This document shows positions 10,351-19,103 of a stretch of DNA of 64,000 bases, piece after piece (positions within the stretch are counted from its first letter, which is position 1; the number at the start of each line of letters is the position of its first letter). Source of the stretch: CAWBRT01 sp963696525 (GTDB lineage Bacteria; Acidobacteriota; Terriglobia; Terriglobales; Acidobacteriaceae); assembly GCA_963696525.1 (NCBI GenBank), contig CAVOKO010000004.1, forward strand, positions 99,309 through 163,308, in the 5' to 3' direction. The translations under genes were made by a program, and so were the position numbers. The notes beneath the pieces were generated by a model that was not told the DNA's origin, made no database searches, and worked only from the letters and a program-made list of their open reading frames with translations.

Positions 10351-10682
10351 GCTGTAACTCCAAGTTGAGAAACCCTTCCGATGTTCTGGATAAATTGGGA
10401 ATAGGAAGGATTTTTGACTTCCTTACGGCGAACCACGAGGGATGCTCCTAAGATGGCAGCTCCGCCGGGATCAAGCACGGAGGAGTCGGAAATGCTTGCT
10501 GCCGCGCTGGTTTCCGTTGTTTCGCAATCCGGAGACTCGCTGGCAGCATGCGGCAGAGCAAAGCTCGCCAGAAGCAACAACCCCCTCCGGGCGGGACCGC
10601 GAAGGAAAGAAAAGGAAGCGGTAAGGCAGCGTGTATGTTTTCTCAGTGGACCTGAGGCTGTGATAATGAAAATGATTTTCAT
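10338..10682 (-). CDS. Small secreted-like protein preceding czcB, function unknown
   Basis: An open frame of 114 residues on the czc strand that ends 13 bases inside czcB, an arrangement typical of coupled genes. It has a basic and hydrophobic segment (ARRGLLLLASFALPHAASE) resembling a signal sequence, a short Ser/Thr/Ala-rich acidic stretch, then DPGGAAILGASLVVRRKEV, which loosely recalls a PEP-CTERM sorting tail: proline, small hydrophobic run, double arginine. The hydrophobic part is shorter than in real PEP-CTERM tails. The chosen ATG lies inside a 17-base palindrome and no good ribosome site precedes it, so an earlier start (up to 10760) or a non-coding leader is possible. Real gene status is uncertain. 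Confidence 0.35.
   Translation of the reverse strand: MKIIFIITASGPLRKHTRCLTASFSFLRGPARRGLLLLASFALPHAASESPDCETTETSAAASISDSSVLDPGGAAILGASLVVRRKEVKNPSYSQFIQNIGRVSQLGVTACLS
10662..10682. promoter_or_regulatory. Fur-family-like metalloregulator box
   Basis: GATAATGAAAATGATTTTC (10662-10680) matches the classical 19-base Fur consensus at 16 of 19 positions by my count. It contains a perfect 8-1-8 inverted repeat, ATGAAAATGATTTTCAT, at 10666-10682. It sits upstream of the minus-strand czc operon and is the only gene-control-like palindrome I see there. A Fur, Zur or related repressor could bind here; which metal it senses cannot be decided. Confidence 0.5.
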
Positions 10683-10968
10683 GTGCAGATAGAGGGAGAA
10701 TACCACCTGACATCTGAGCAGCAACGCTCCGCCGTCACATATCCATGTGACACGTATCACCGCGTGATGACGGGCGCGGTTGGCCTCGGTGGGGTGACCG
10801 AAAACGCTCTTACCGCAGTGTTTCTGAAGCTTAGGTTAGCCAACTCACCGCTACAGAAAACACCAAAGCAGGATGTTTAAGGGTTGTAAGCTGCGCTTGG
10901 AGCCGAGGGCATATTTGGCCAGTGCGGTCTCAGCATATTAGCTGACGGAAAGCCGCTCCTGGCGTCAG

Positions 10969-12678
10969 CTATTCGATAACTTCATAAGGCCGCATCATGT
11001 CATTATCTTCGTGCTCAAGCACGTGGCAGTGGTAGACATAGCGTCCCGCATAACCTTCAAATCGTGCAATGATCGTGAGCACTTCGCCCGGATTGACTCT
11101 TACCGTATCTTTCCAACCGGCTTCATTCGCATCAGGCAATCGAGGCTTGCCACTTAGCCGCAGTTCTCCTTGACGGAATTTTGGAATATCGAATCCCTGG
11201 CGTTCAATAACCTGAAACTGCACAAGATGCAAATGCATGGGATGAGTATCGTCCGTCATGTTGATGAATCGCCACTTCTCGACCGAACCAAGCTTCACGC
11301 TTTCAGTGACGGGATCGTCATAGCCTTTGCCATTGATCTTCATGCCGAGAGAATGGCCCGACTTGTCGAAATCCTCCTGCAATACCAAATCTCTTGTTCT
11401 GGTAGCTGATGCCGGTTCCAGCCTGGCGAAAGGTACGGACCACTTTTCGCTGAAATTGTCGTCTCCCTTCGCTCGCGGTTGGGTTACACGTATCTGCATA
11501 AGCTCAGGTAAAGGTGCTGGAGTTATCTTGCGCGCCTCCCAGCCGGGAAACGGGGCTGCCGCAGTGTTACACAGGGTGATAGTTATTCCCTCAAGGCCCG
11601 AGAAATCGACGATTAAATCAGCTCTTTCCGCAGGCGCCAGCAACAAATTCCGTAGAGGCACCGGGGAAGGCAGGAAACCACCGTCGCTTCCGATCTGCAG
11701 AAACCGCAACGGTTGCTGCGTCATGTAATAGACTGATTTTGAAAAATTAAAGAACAGGTCAAAGAAGCGAGCGTTCGCGCCGTTCAGCACGCGCAGCCGG
11801 TAGCGGCGAGGTTCTACCTCTAAGTATGGATAAATCGCCCCATTCACGACCGGAAGCTCGCCAAAGAATTCCGGCCCCCAGACACCTGGAGGCATCTTCT
11901 CCCCCGTCTCATCCGTTGGCCGGTATACCAGCTGTCCTTGATCATCGAGCGTTCGATCCTGCAGCACCAGGGGAATCTCGTATTGTCCCGACGGGAGATT
12001 CAGCTCTTGTTCTTGTTTGTCCCGCAACAAGTAGAACCCGGAGAGCCCGGCGTAGACATTTAGCCGGGTGATGCAGAGCGCGTGATCGTGGTAAAAGAGA
12101 GTTGTCGCCTGCTGCTCATTCGGATAGTGAGATGTGACGGAGTGGCCGGGTGTGTACCAGTTCTCCGGTAATCCATCGTCCTTCGATTTACTGCGTGCGC
12201 CATGCAGGTGAGTCACGGCACGCACTTCCGGCGCTGAACGAGAGAGCCGCAATTGATGAGCGAGCATTGCGCTGTCGCTGCTGGCATCGATTTCGAACAG
12301 GTGGCGCTTAGGTAGCTGGTTTTCCCAGCGCACCGAGATCGCCTGGTTTCTCCACGCCTCAATAGTCGGCCCGGGATAGGTTCCCTCGTATCCCCACAAT
12401 CTCGTAGGCGGAAGCTGGGAGTGCAACTTCTGCTGAACCTCCATCATGCGCACGCGGTACCGGAGAACGCCGTTTGATTTTCCGATCGGCTTCAACTTGG
12501 CCGGGATCGGCAGAGGATCGATGTAACGATCGAGCGTTCCGGGGGTGCGAACGATCGGTTTCGGAGCAGTGGCGGTATTCCGCAGAGTCGGGAGCGAACG
12601 GCCATAGCTGGAGATCGCCAACGCCGGAGCGGTAAGCGAACATAACTTGAGGAATTCACGCCGGGCTATTTTCCACAT
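10969..12678 (-). CDS. Tat-exported multicopper oxidase (CueO/CotA-like)
   Basis: Periplasmic laccase-type multicopper oxidase, about 569 residues, probably oxidising Cu(I) or organic substrates. The N-terminus carries a twin-arginine motif (ARREFLKLCSLTAPALA). All four copper-ligand motifs are present in order: HLHG, YHDHA, a C-terminal HPMHLH, and YHCHVLEHEDNDMM, whose Cys, flanking His and Met fit a type 1 copper centre. Overall spacing and the DDTHPMHLHLVQFQV segment are closest to CotA/bilirubin-oxidase-like enzymes. ATG at 12678 is preferred to a GTG at 12702 because AGGA lies about 10 bases upstream and the Tat motif then falls near the start. It lies between the metal pumps and a secreted phosphoesterase, so a role in copper tolerance is likely, though it stands as its own transcription unit. 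Confidence 0.9.
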   Translation of the reverse strand: MWKIARREFLKLCSLTAPALAISSYGRSLPTLRNTATAPKPIVRTPGTLDRYIDPLPIPAKLKPIGKSNGVLRYRVRMMEVQQKLHSQLPPTRLWGYEGTYPGPTIEAWRNQAISVRWENQLPKRHLFEIDASSDSAMLAHQLRLSRSAPEVRAVTHLHGARSKSKDDGLPENWYTPGHSVTSHYPNEQQATTLFYHDHALCITRLNVYAGLSGFYLLRDKQEQELNLPSGQYEIPLVLQDRTLDDQGQLVYRPTDETGEKMPPGVWGPEFFGELPVVNGAIYPYLEVEPRRYRLRVLNGANARFFDLFFNFSKSVYYMTQQPLRFLQIGSDGGFLPSPVPLRNLLLAPAERADLIVDFSGLEGITITLCNTAAAPFPGWEARKITPAPLPELMQIRVTQPRAKGDDNFSEKWSVPFARLEPASATRTRDLVLQEDFDKSGHSLGMKINGKGYDDPVTESVKLGSVEKWRFINMTDDTHPMHLHLVQFQVIERQGFDIPKFRQGELRLSGKPRLPDANEAGWKDTVRVNPGEVLTIIARFEGYAGRYVYHCHVLEHEDNDMMRPYEVIE

Positions 12679-12904
12679 CTGCTGATGGCTTCCTTCTCGC
12701 ACTCCTGCCCGTATCAGTATACAAGCAGGGGGCTTGTTGGTTGGTGTCGCATCTCTGGACGGGCGCGGAGCTCTCCACCATTTTCATACAAAGCAGTTCA
12801 AGTCGTACGGCGCAGATAACGAAGCATAAAGCACAACAGCGGTAACCCCCGGCCGCACTCCCGCCTGCCGTTGCCGGTTGGCCCGGCAGCCCTGAAAAAT
12901 CACG

Positions 12905-12923
12905 TAGTACCTTGTGGTTACTA
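12905..12923. promoter_or_regulatory. Imperfect inverted repeat TAGTACC/GGTTACTA upstream of the phosphoesterase
   Basis: In the 330-base gap between the divergent oxidase and phosphoesterase genes, TAGTACC (12905-12911) faces GGTTACTA (12916-12923). Except for one extra T this is a dyad of the TAGTAC type used by PadR or BlaI-like repressors. It lies about 90 bases before the ATG at 13009. I see no other structured element in the gap. The assignment rests on the dyad alone. Confidence 0.25.
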
Positions 12924-13008
12924 ACTTAGTTCTTACAACTCCCGACCTGCGTATTTCATCTTCTCTCGTACCAGCCATGGGGCTGTAGGCGAGGAGTTGC
13001 TGAAACCA

Positions 13009-14853
13009 ATGAAGAAATTTGTGGATGTGCTTCTGATTTCCACTCTGCTGTTTGTCCTATGGGCCTGCGGATCGGGTTCGTCCAACACCAGCCCCTCCAC
13101 CGCCGCTTCGACAAACGGCAACGGCTCAGGGTCTACTAGCGGCACGACAGGAAGCACCGGCGGCACGACAGGCAGCACCGGCGGCACGACAGGCAGCACC
13201 GGCGGCACGACGGGCAGCACCGGCGGGACCACCACTCCCACGCCAGGCAGCGTGCAATCGATCAATCACGTCATCTTCCTGATGCAGGAAAATCGCACCT
13301 TCGACACCTACTTCGGAATGCTGAACCCGTATCGGCAAGCCAACAATTTCGATGTTGGCGACGATGGTGTGACCTATGATGTCGATGGCATCGATGATAA
13401 GCTGAGCACCTTTACCAACGAATATAGCGGCAAAAAGTACCTGCCGTATTTGCTCACCACTGCCTGCGTGGACGACATGAGCTCCGACTGGGAAGCTAGC
13501 CCCAAGGACGTGACGAACAGCAACAACTTCACGGCCTCGCGCAAAATCAACATGGAAGGATTCGTTGGGCAAGCGGCAGGTTACGCTCAGGGCTGCTCCG
13601 CCGCCGGCTGCGGCAACGGAAGCCTGACTGACAACTTCCCCAACGATCCGGGGACCCGTGCCATGGGGTATTACGATGAGGGTTTTCTCAACTACTACTA
13701 CTACATGGCCTCGCAATTCGCGCTTTCAGACCGTTGGTTTTCGCCGGTCGCCAGCAAAACCACCCCCAACCGCATTGCCAGCGTGACCGGTGGCACCACC
13801 CAAGGACTGGTGAGAGATCCGTTCAGGGACGACAAACTCGCCGACCAATTGGCGATTCCAACCATCTTCGGCGAACTAACGAAAGCCGGAGTGTCGTGGA
13901 AGATCTATTACGGCATTACCCAAGGTGGCTGCACGGACCCGGATGATTGCGGAACCTCGAAGCTGAGCGCCTTCCCCACGATCAGTTTTGCCTATTTCAC
14001 CGATTCCTATCAGTATCTGTATGCTCCGGCGCAGAAGGGAGTCTGCTCAGCCACGACGACGCCATCGGGAACGGCGGTCGGCGATCCCGAGAATGCGTTT
14101 TGTATCGATACAGCACACATCGCTCCCATCAGCCAGTACTTCACCGACGTAGCCAACGGAACGCTGCCCAGCTTTGCCTGGATCGAGCCGGCCTATGGCA
14201 TTGATGACGAACATCCTGGATCTGGACAATCAATTCTGGCCGGACAGGTTCAGGTTGCGAAGGAGATCAACGCGCTGATGAACAGCTCATCGTGGAGTGA
14301 CTCGGTCTTCTTCCTGAGCTATGACGAGGGCGGCGGGCCGCTTGATCATGTGCCGCCGGTCCCGAATCACACCAACGACTTCACCGACAAGTCGTTGGGG
14401 ATCACCACCGACATCTCCAGTATTGCCGTCAATCCCGACAGCACTCCCACCGCTCTCGATCTCTTCTTCCCGTGTCTGGCTCCAGCGACGGGTCCTACGT
14501 TGCACTGCGATCTGGAAGCCGGTTGGCCTGGGACAGGCGCCACCGATGTCGAACACACCGAGGGCTTTGCCGCACAGCTTGGCTTCCGTTTGCCAAACAT
14601 GGTCATCTCGCCGTTTACGCGAAGGCACTACGTCTCGCACATACCATTGGATCACACCGCGGTGCTCAAGTTCGTCGAGAGCCGTTTCATCGGTCCGACC
14701 GCACACTTAACGAACCGCGATGCGGCACAGCCTGACTTGTTGGATTTCTTCGACTTTACAAATGTGCCGTGGTCCACGCCGCCCACTCCGCCAACTCCGA
14801 CTCCCGATACCGGTGCGACCTGTCATCCGGGCACACTGGGCACAGCGCAGTGA
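13009..14853 (+). CDS. Secreted lipoprotein phosphoesterase (phospholipase C / acid phosphatase family)
   Basis: Phosphoesterase-family hydrolase (phospholipase C/AcpA-like), probably releasing phosphate from extracytoplasmic esters. The N-terminus is a lipoprotein signal with lipobox LLFVLWACGSGSS, followed by a low-complexity Gly/Ser/Thr linker. The catalytic domain opens with NHVIFLMQENRTFDTYFGM, the family hallmark with the metal-binding Glu-Asn and the nucleophilic Thr, and continues with SDRWFSPVASKTTPNR, SYDEGGGPLDHVPP and a late DHTAVLKFVESRF. The length of 614 residues is normal for the family with linker. An in-frame TTG at 12997 directly abuts GAGGAG; the ATG at 13009 starting MKKFVDVLL is the more plausible start. 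A related, frame-broken gene lies at 48853-50080. Confidence 0.85.
   Translation: MKKFVDVLLISTLLFVLWACGSGSSNTSPSTAASTNGNGSGSTSGTTGSTGGTTGSTGGTTGSTGGTTGSTGGTTTPTPGSVQSINHVIFLMQENRTFDTYFGMLNPYRQANNFDVGDDGVTYDVDGIDDKLSTFTNEYSGKKYLPYLLTTACVDDMSSDWEASPKDVTNSNNFTASRKINMEGFVGQAAGYAQGCSAAGCGNGSLTDNFPNDPGTRAMGYYDEGFLNYYYYMASQFALSDRWFSPVASKTTPNRIASVTGGTTQGLVRDPFRDDKLADQLAIPTIFGELTKAGVSWKIYYGITQGGCTDPDDCGTSKLSAFPTISFAYFTDSYQYLYAPAQKGVCSATTTPSGTAVGDPENAFCIDTAHIAPISQYFTDVANGTLPSFAWIEPAYGIDDEHPGSGQSILAGQVQVAKEINALMNSSSWSDSVFFLSYDEGGGPLDHVPPVPNHTNDFTDKSLGITTDISSIAVNPDSTPTALDLFFPCLAPATGPTLHCDLEAGWPGTGATDVEHTEGFAAQLGFRLPNMVISPFTRRHYVSHIPLDHTAVLKFVESRFIGPTAHLTNRDAAQPDLLDFFDFTNVPWSTPPTPPTPTPDTGATCHPGTLGTAQ
13141..13224 (+). 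repeat. Tandem 21-base repeat encoding a Gly/Thr/Ser linker
   Basis: Four consecutive 21-base units (13141, 13162, 13183, 13204) differ at only one position each in the first and last copies. Each encodes GTTGSTG. The repeat forms the flexible spacer between the lipid anchor and the catalytic domain, and its near-identity suggests recent copy-number change by slippage. Confidence 0.9.
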
Positions 14854-14892
14854 GCACTTAGTCAAAACCTCTGGGGGCGGGTAGTGCTCGTC

Positions 14893-15183
14893 TCAGGATT
14901 GTCTGCGTTTGGTCCCGAGGACTCCTGACCCCAACCTCATTGGCCAATCGACGACGCCAAACGAACTCCGTTTGTAGTTGACGGTTGTTGAGCCAATCAC
15001 AATCTCATCGGCGGTCGCCTTGGGAAGTTCCGCGGTGATCAGCCCGCTCAAGTAGAGGAGATGGAAGAAGCGGAACCCGCTGCCGGAGAAGTAATGGCCG
15101 CTATCGTTGGATTGCGTAGGCGGATTGAGCGCTACGAACAAAATGTCCGGGCGTGGTCGGAGAAACGGTTGAATCTCTGTCAT
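14893..15183 (-). pseudogene. Uracil-DNA glycosylase-like protein, truncated
   Basis: The N-terminal half resembles the uracil-DNA glycosylase superfamily (mismatch-specific type): PDILFVALNPPTQSNDSGHYF matches the first active-site loop, where an Asn-Pro follows the strand, and SGFRFFHLLYLSGLIT matches the following helix. After STTVNYKRSSFGVVD the resemblance ends and the frame stops at 97 residues, well short of about 160-200 for the family. The catalytic C-terminal histidine motif is missing. The start is the ATG at 15183 (MTEIQPF). A fragment left by deletion or rearrangement near 14935 is the simplest reading; activity is unlikely. Assignment rests on motif resemblance only. Confidence 0.5.
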
Positions 15184-15467
15184 GCGCGGCCTTCCTGGCC
15201 CGCCATGGTTCATGGCATCGAGGGTTATTTTGTATGCGCTATTGTGAGTGGCGGGTGTTGCCCATTTTGTTGCCCAAAACGCAGCCGAATGCGCCCAAAT
15301 GATGCCGTTTTACCCTACGAATGCCGCCGGAAATCGTTGAAAACACATGAAGGCAGGTGATGCTGAGAGGATTACGAATACATCAATCTGCGGTGACTTG
15401 ATTACCACTCGGTCACTTGTCGGGCATCTTGTATCCACCCACAATGCTAACCAATAAGGAGTCCAGC

Positions 15468-16959
15468 ATGCGACTCACCGCCACCGACATCGTTAACCTA
15501 TATCGCTCCACGCCCTGTCCGCTCCGCGTCTACCTCCGCCAACAGAACATTCCGGAAGACGAGCCGGGCATCTTTGAGCAGATACTCCGTACACTCGGTG
15601 AGCGGCACGAAGAATCCCATCTTGCCAGCCTCGGCGATTACGAAAACCTGAGCGTCGTCCCGCCAGACGAGCGTATTGAGCAGACGGCGGTGGCTATCCG
15701 CAATCGAGTACCTGTTATTTATCAAGGCGAATTTTCCTGCGAAACCGCCCTAATGGGCATGCCCGTGACCATCGTTGGTCGCCCAGATTTTCTAATCCTC
15801 GACGGGGATGGATATCTCATCCGCGACTCGAAGCTTTCCCGGCAGGTGGACGACGAACATCACGAGGAAATAACGCTCCAACTCCAACTCTATGGCTGGC
15901 TGTTCGAGCAGACGGTCGGCACGCCAGCCAAGCGGCTCGAAGTCCATACGGGCAAGGGAGACATCGTAGACGTGCCGTATGACGGCGGCGTTGCCGCGCT
16001 CGCCGACCTTGAGCGCATTCTGGCAATGAAGCGGCTGACGGCGGAACCCTACGAGCCCGTGGGCTGGACGAAAGTGCGGTTCCGGCTGCGGATATTACGA
16101 CCGCTGCTGGCAGCAGGCGGAGGCTCGGCAAGACGTGTCGCTGGTGATGGACGTGGACCAAGGACTCGCCCGTGAACTGAATGCCGCAGGGGTAAAGTCC
16201 GCAACGCAGCTTCTCGCCAGCTTCGACGTGCAGCGGCTAAGCGGATTCACACGCCCGTGGGGCGAAAGGCAGCAGAGGGTCGGGAAGAAAGCGGAAAAGA
16301 TTCTCGTCTACGCTGATGTTCTAATCAGCGGCAACGAGCGGATGCTAGGCGCTATTGCAATTCCGGCGCACGACAATTACGTCATGTTCGACCTCGAAGG
16401 CATGCCGCCGCATCTCGACGACCTCGAAAAGATTTATCTCTGGGGCATGCAGGTCTACGGCAAGCGCCCGAGCGAGTTCATGGGCGTGACGGCTGGATTC
16501 GGGCCGAACGGCGATCAGGAGGGATGGGCGGCGTTTCTCGATGCTGCCCAGAACCTCTTCGCCGACTACGGCGACATCCCGTTCGTGCATTGGCACCATT
16601 ACGAAAAGACCCATATCAATCAGTACATCGACCGATACGGCGATCCGGACGGCACCGCTGCACGCGTGCTCCGCAACCTGCTCGACCTGCTTCCCGTCAC
16701 CAAAAACGCGATCGCTCTACCACTGCCCAGTTACAGTCTCAAAGTCGTCGAGGAATACGTCGGATACAAGCGGACGCAGGACGAGTACGGCGGAACTTGG
16801 GCGATGGCGCAGTTCATTCTGGCGACCGAGACCGACGACGAAGCCGAGCGCAACGCCCGAATGGCGGAAATTCTGAAGTACAACGAGGAAGACCTCGCGG
16901 CGACGTGGGCGGTTTTCGAGTGGCTGAGGGGCAAGGGTGCCTCTGGTCGGATAGCCTGA
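15468..16959 (+). pseudogene. TM0106-family RecB-like nuclease with RNase H-like domain, one frameshift
   Basis: A two-domain putative nuclease. The N-terminal half is RecB/Cas4-like: GRPDFLIL, then IRDSKLS, then QLQLYGWL supply the D, D-x-K and Q-x3-Y pattern of PD-(D/E)XK nucleases. A short Cys-rich connector (KCGSGCGYYDRCW) appears only in the shifted frame near 16078, so one extra base in an A run there splits the gene. The C-terminal half (from 16135) has FDLEGMPPHLDDLEKIYLWG, an RNase H-like exonuclease entry with D-x-E, and ends with NEEDLAATWAVFEWL. The start ATG at 15468 has a strong AAGGAG seven bases upstream. If the shift is a sequencing error the protein is about 496 residues, typical of the family. 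Its cellular role is not established. Confidence 0.75.
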
Positions 16960-17156
16960 AAAACACGAGCTTCAGTCGTCCTGGCTCCAGGCTGGAAAGC
17001 CTCACATCGTTGGCAGACTGTCCGGCTGGACTGGTGCGTAAAGCATCAATGCCCGTTATAAAAGTGCCCGCAGGCGCTCGCAGGTCGGCAAGCAGCTTGT
17101 TGATTTTCTGCTTCTGGGTCGGCAAATCGAGGCTGCCGGGATGCTCGCCCACGCCG

Positions 17157-17267
17157 TCATATGTGTCTTGTTCTTCCCCGACTACCGCTCTTCACAGCCG
17201 CCATTACTCCCTTGGTGGCGACGACGTTTTTGGTGGCGGTCTTCGTGTTTTCTGCTGTTTTGTTCAT
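17157..17267 (-). CDS. Short basic ORF downstream of a repeat-containing region
   Basis: A 36-residue frame (MNKTAENTKTATKNVV...) rich in Lys, Thr and Asn. A one-base shift near its stop would extend it into an open frame reading GEHPGSLDLPTQKQKINKLL and LRAPAGTFITGIDALRT down to the end of the TM0106-family gene, so it may be the N-terminus of a broken gene of about 100 residues. No ribosome site is evident. Listed because it sits directly behind the 13-base repeats at 17283-17322. Function unknown. Confidence 0.25.
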   Translation of the reverse strand: MNKTAENTKTATKNVVATKGVMAAVKSGSRGRTRHI

Positions 17268-17282
17268 ATCTATATTAGAGAG

Positions 17283-17322
17283 CGATATTGGCTTTACTAA
17301 TTTAGATAACGATATTGGCTTT
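17283..17322. repeat. 13-base direct repeat, possible operator
   Basis: CGATATTGGCTTT occurs at 17283-17295 and again at 17310-17322, a spacing of 27 bases, in an A/T-rich stretch that stands out from its surroundings. On the minus strand it reads AAAGCCAATATCG and lies between two short minus-strand frames. Spacing of about two and a half helical turns would fit a repressor site, but no regulator is identified. Confidence 0.4.
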
Positions 17323-17452
17323 TTTCGCCGGTTGAAGATGTACCGACCCGGAGCACCTGTTCGCCGGCCTCATGGATGATGAGCTGGTTGATCCGACCAC
17401 AATGCAATCCGGCATACTCGCGTAATTCGCGGGCATTATGGGTCTTTGCCAT
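17297..17452 (-). CDS. Short ORF, unknown, probably a fragment
   Basis: A 51-residue frame starting MAKTHNARELREYAG and containing CGRINQLIIHEAGEQVLRVG. The same frame stays open upstream to about 17530 (LPLWKPEAASELRYTQVF) without an obvious start codon, which suggests the C-terminus of a larger gene cut off by rearrangement. The composition looks protein-like rather than random. I do not recognise the family. Confidence 0.3.
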   Translation of the reverse strand: MAKTHNARELREYAGLHCGRINQLIIHEAGEQVLRVGTSSTGEKSQYRYLN

Positions 17453-17514
17453 TGAGCATTGAAACACCTGCGTATAGCGCAGCTCTGATGCGGCCTCCGG
17501 CTTCCAGAGCGGTA

Positions 17515-17887
17515 ATGCGCATATTAACGCTCACACCGGGACGGACATCATCGGCGGCTTATGGCACTTGAAAGCCTTGCTCGAATCTGGCCCTGCCTCT
17601 GAGCACGCTTCGAAGGATATCTGGATATTCTCGGACATGATGAACGAGACGGCCTACTTGCCAGCAGCATTGATTCCCACGGGCCCTGAGGGGATGTTGC
17701 GGCACGCGAAAAGCAATCGCCTGCTTATCCCGCTGCGTGGTTACCGTATTCACTGGTCGGTGCATCGCCTGCAGGGATGAACCCTCACGCGTGGAACACC
17801 CTGAAGGCATTATGGGCGCTTTATTTCAGGGAAGCAGGGGCGGAGCTGGTCTCGTATTCAGCGGAAGCGAGGAGTGGACGGGAGTAA
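17515..17887 (+). pseudogene. Remnant of a conserved hypothetical protein (von Willebrand A-like pattern)
   Basis: The frame reads GTDIIGGLWHLKALLE and KDIWIFSDMMNETAYLPA, then LIPTGPEGMLRHAKSNRLL and IPLRGYRIH; a one-base shift near 17768 leads into GMNPHAWNTLKALWALYF and FREAGAELVSYSAE before a stop. The DIWIFSDMMNET stretch resembles the strand and DxSxS-like region after which many VWA-type domains bind a metal, but the N-terminus with the classical motif is absent. The piece is about 120 residues and has no clear start, so it is a 3' fragment of a broken gene. Family assignment is tentative. Confidence 0.35.
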
Positions 17888-17998
17888 GAGTCAAAATGAT
17901 GTCTTGCTGGGACTTCTAAGAAAGAGTACTTTGGCGCGTATGCATAGCTCCTTCACCCGGAAGGTGGATGAGGAGCAATCGCGGGAAGGAATATTCAG

Positions 17999-19093
17999 GT
18001 GGCAGCGCCGCGCGAGACGACTTGGTCGGTTGATCCACACACGCTAAAAAAGCACGAGATATTGAGGCGGTATTTCCAAGCGTGGTTTCCTATATTAGCG
18101 AGTTGGGCCGGGCGTATCCTTTACGTGGATGGGTTTGCCGGTCCGGGTAAGTATAAAGGCGGCGAAGACGGTTCACCTCTAATCGTCTTGAAGACCGCCC
18201 GTGATCACGCATATCGCCCAAAAGGCGAAGTGGTATTCGTTTTCGTAGAAGCAGATAGAGCCCGCTTCGAACATCTGGAGCAGATCATCGACGAGATACG
18301 GCCAACCCTTCCTACGAATTTCGCTGTGCACTGTATTCACGGCCAATTTAACGAGCAGCTCGGAAAGGTTTTCGGCCAGCTCGATGAGCAGAAGAAGAAA
18401 CTCGCTCCTGCGTTCGTTTTTGTGGACCCTTTCGGGTTCTCCTATACGCCATTTTCAACAATCGCGCGTATCTTGCAGAACAAGTCCTGCGAGGTACTCA
18501 TCACGTTTATGTTCGAGGAGATCAATCGTTTTCTTGGCCAATCGGATTACGAGCACACTTACGACGAACTGTTTGGTACGAACAAATGGCGAGACGTGCT
18601 TTCAATCAGTGATCCTGAGGAGCGGCGGCGCAGTATCCATGATATTTACCTGACCCGGTTGAAGCGCGAGGCGCAGTTCGCACGGTCTTTCGAAATGCTC
18701 AACATGGGAAACCGTACGGATTATTTCCTTTTCTTCGCCAGCAATAATCTTCGCGGGCTGGAGAAGATGAAGGAGGCAATGTGGCAGGTGGACAAGACCG
18801 GGACGTTCCAGTTCTCTGATTACACCGATGTGCGCCGCTCGCTGAATCTATTCGGCGACGAGCCTGATTACGACCTGCTGAAGAACATCATTGTGGAACG
18901 GTTCAAAGGCAAAGATTTGTCGATTGAGGATCTTGGAGATTTCGTGGTTGCCGAGACGCCTTTTTTGCGAACCCATTTCAAAACACGGATATTGAGGCCC
19001 ATGGAAGCCGCAGGTGAACTGAGTGTCGTCTCGGCCAAGGTCGGCCGGAAAAAGGGAACATTCCCGGTCGATACTGTTATGCGTTTCAGGTAA
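17999..19093 (+). CDS. tcmP: Three-Cys-motif partner protein TcmP
   Basis: TcmP-family protein, 364 residues, named for its repeated occurrence beside the three-Cys-motif Gp37/Gp68 protein, which is indeed present at 19611-20339. Recognisable motifs are DPHTLKKHEILRRYFQAWF near the start, YVDGFAGPGKYKGGEDGSP (about residues 43-61, a methyltransferase-like glycine-rich loop) and FVFVDPFGFSYTPF (about 137-150). The C-terminal third contains a winged-helix-like region (THFKTRILRPMEAAGEL). The start is GTG at 17999 with GGAAGGA upstream; no better ATG exists. It is followed after 10 bases by a nucleotidyltransferase gene on the same strand. The biochemical role of the family is unknown; association with phage and mobile elements is established. 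Confidence 0.85.
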   Translation: MAAPRETTWSVDPHTLKKHEILRRYFQAWFPILASWAGRILYVDGFAGPGKYKGGEDGSPLIVLKTARDHAYRPKGEVVFVFVEADRARFEHLEQIIDEIRPTLPTNFAVHCIHGQFNEQLGKVFGQLDEQKKKLAPAFVFVDPFGFSYTPFSTIARILQNKSCEVLITFMFEEINRFLGQSDYEHTYDELFGTNKWRDVLSISDPEERRRSIHDIYLTRLKREAQFARSFEMLNMGNRTDYFLFFASNNLRGLEKMKEAMWQVDKTGTFQFSDYTDVRRSLNLFGDEPDYDLLKNIIVERFKGKDLSIEDLGDFVVAETPFLRTHFKTRILRPMEAAGELSVVSAKVGRKKGTFPVDTVMRFR

Positions 19094-19103
19094 CGACGCA
19101 ATT

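Noticed and set aside
13141..13224. Regular 21-base repeat as a possible CRISPR array or minisatellite element
   Set aside because: The units are directly adjacent with no spacers and are in frame inside the phosphoesterase gene, encoding a simple Gly/Thr/Ser linker.
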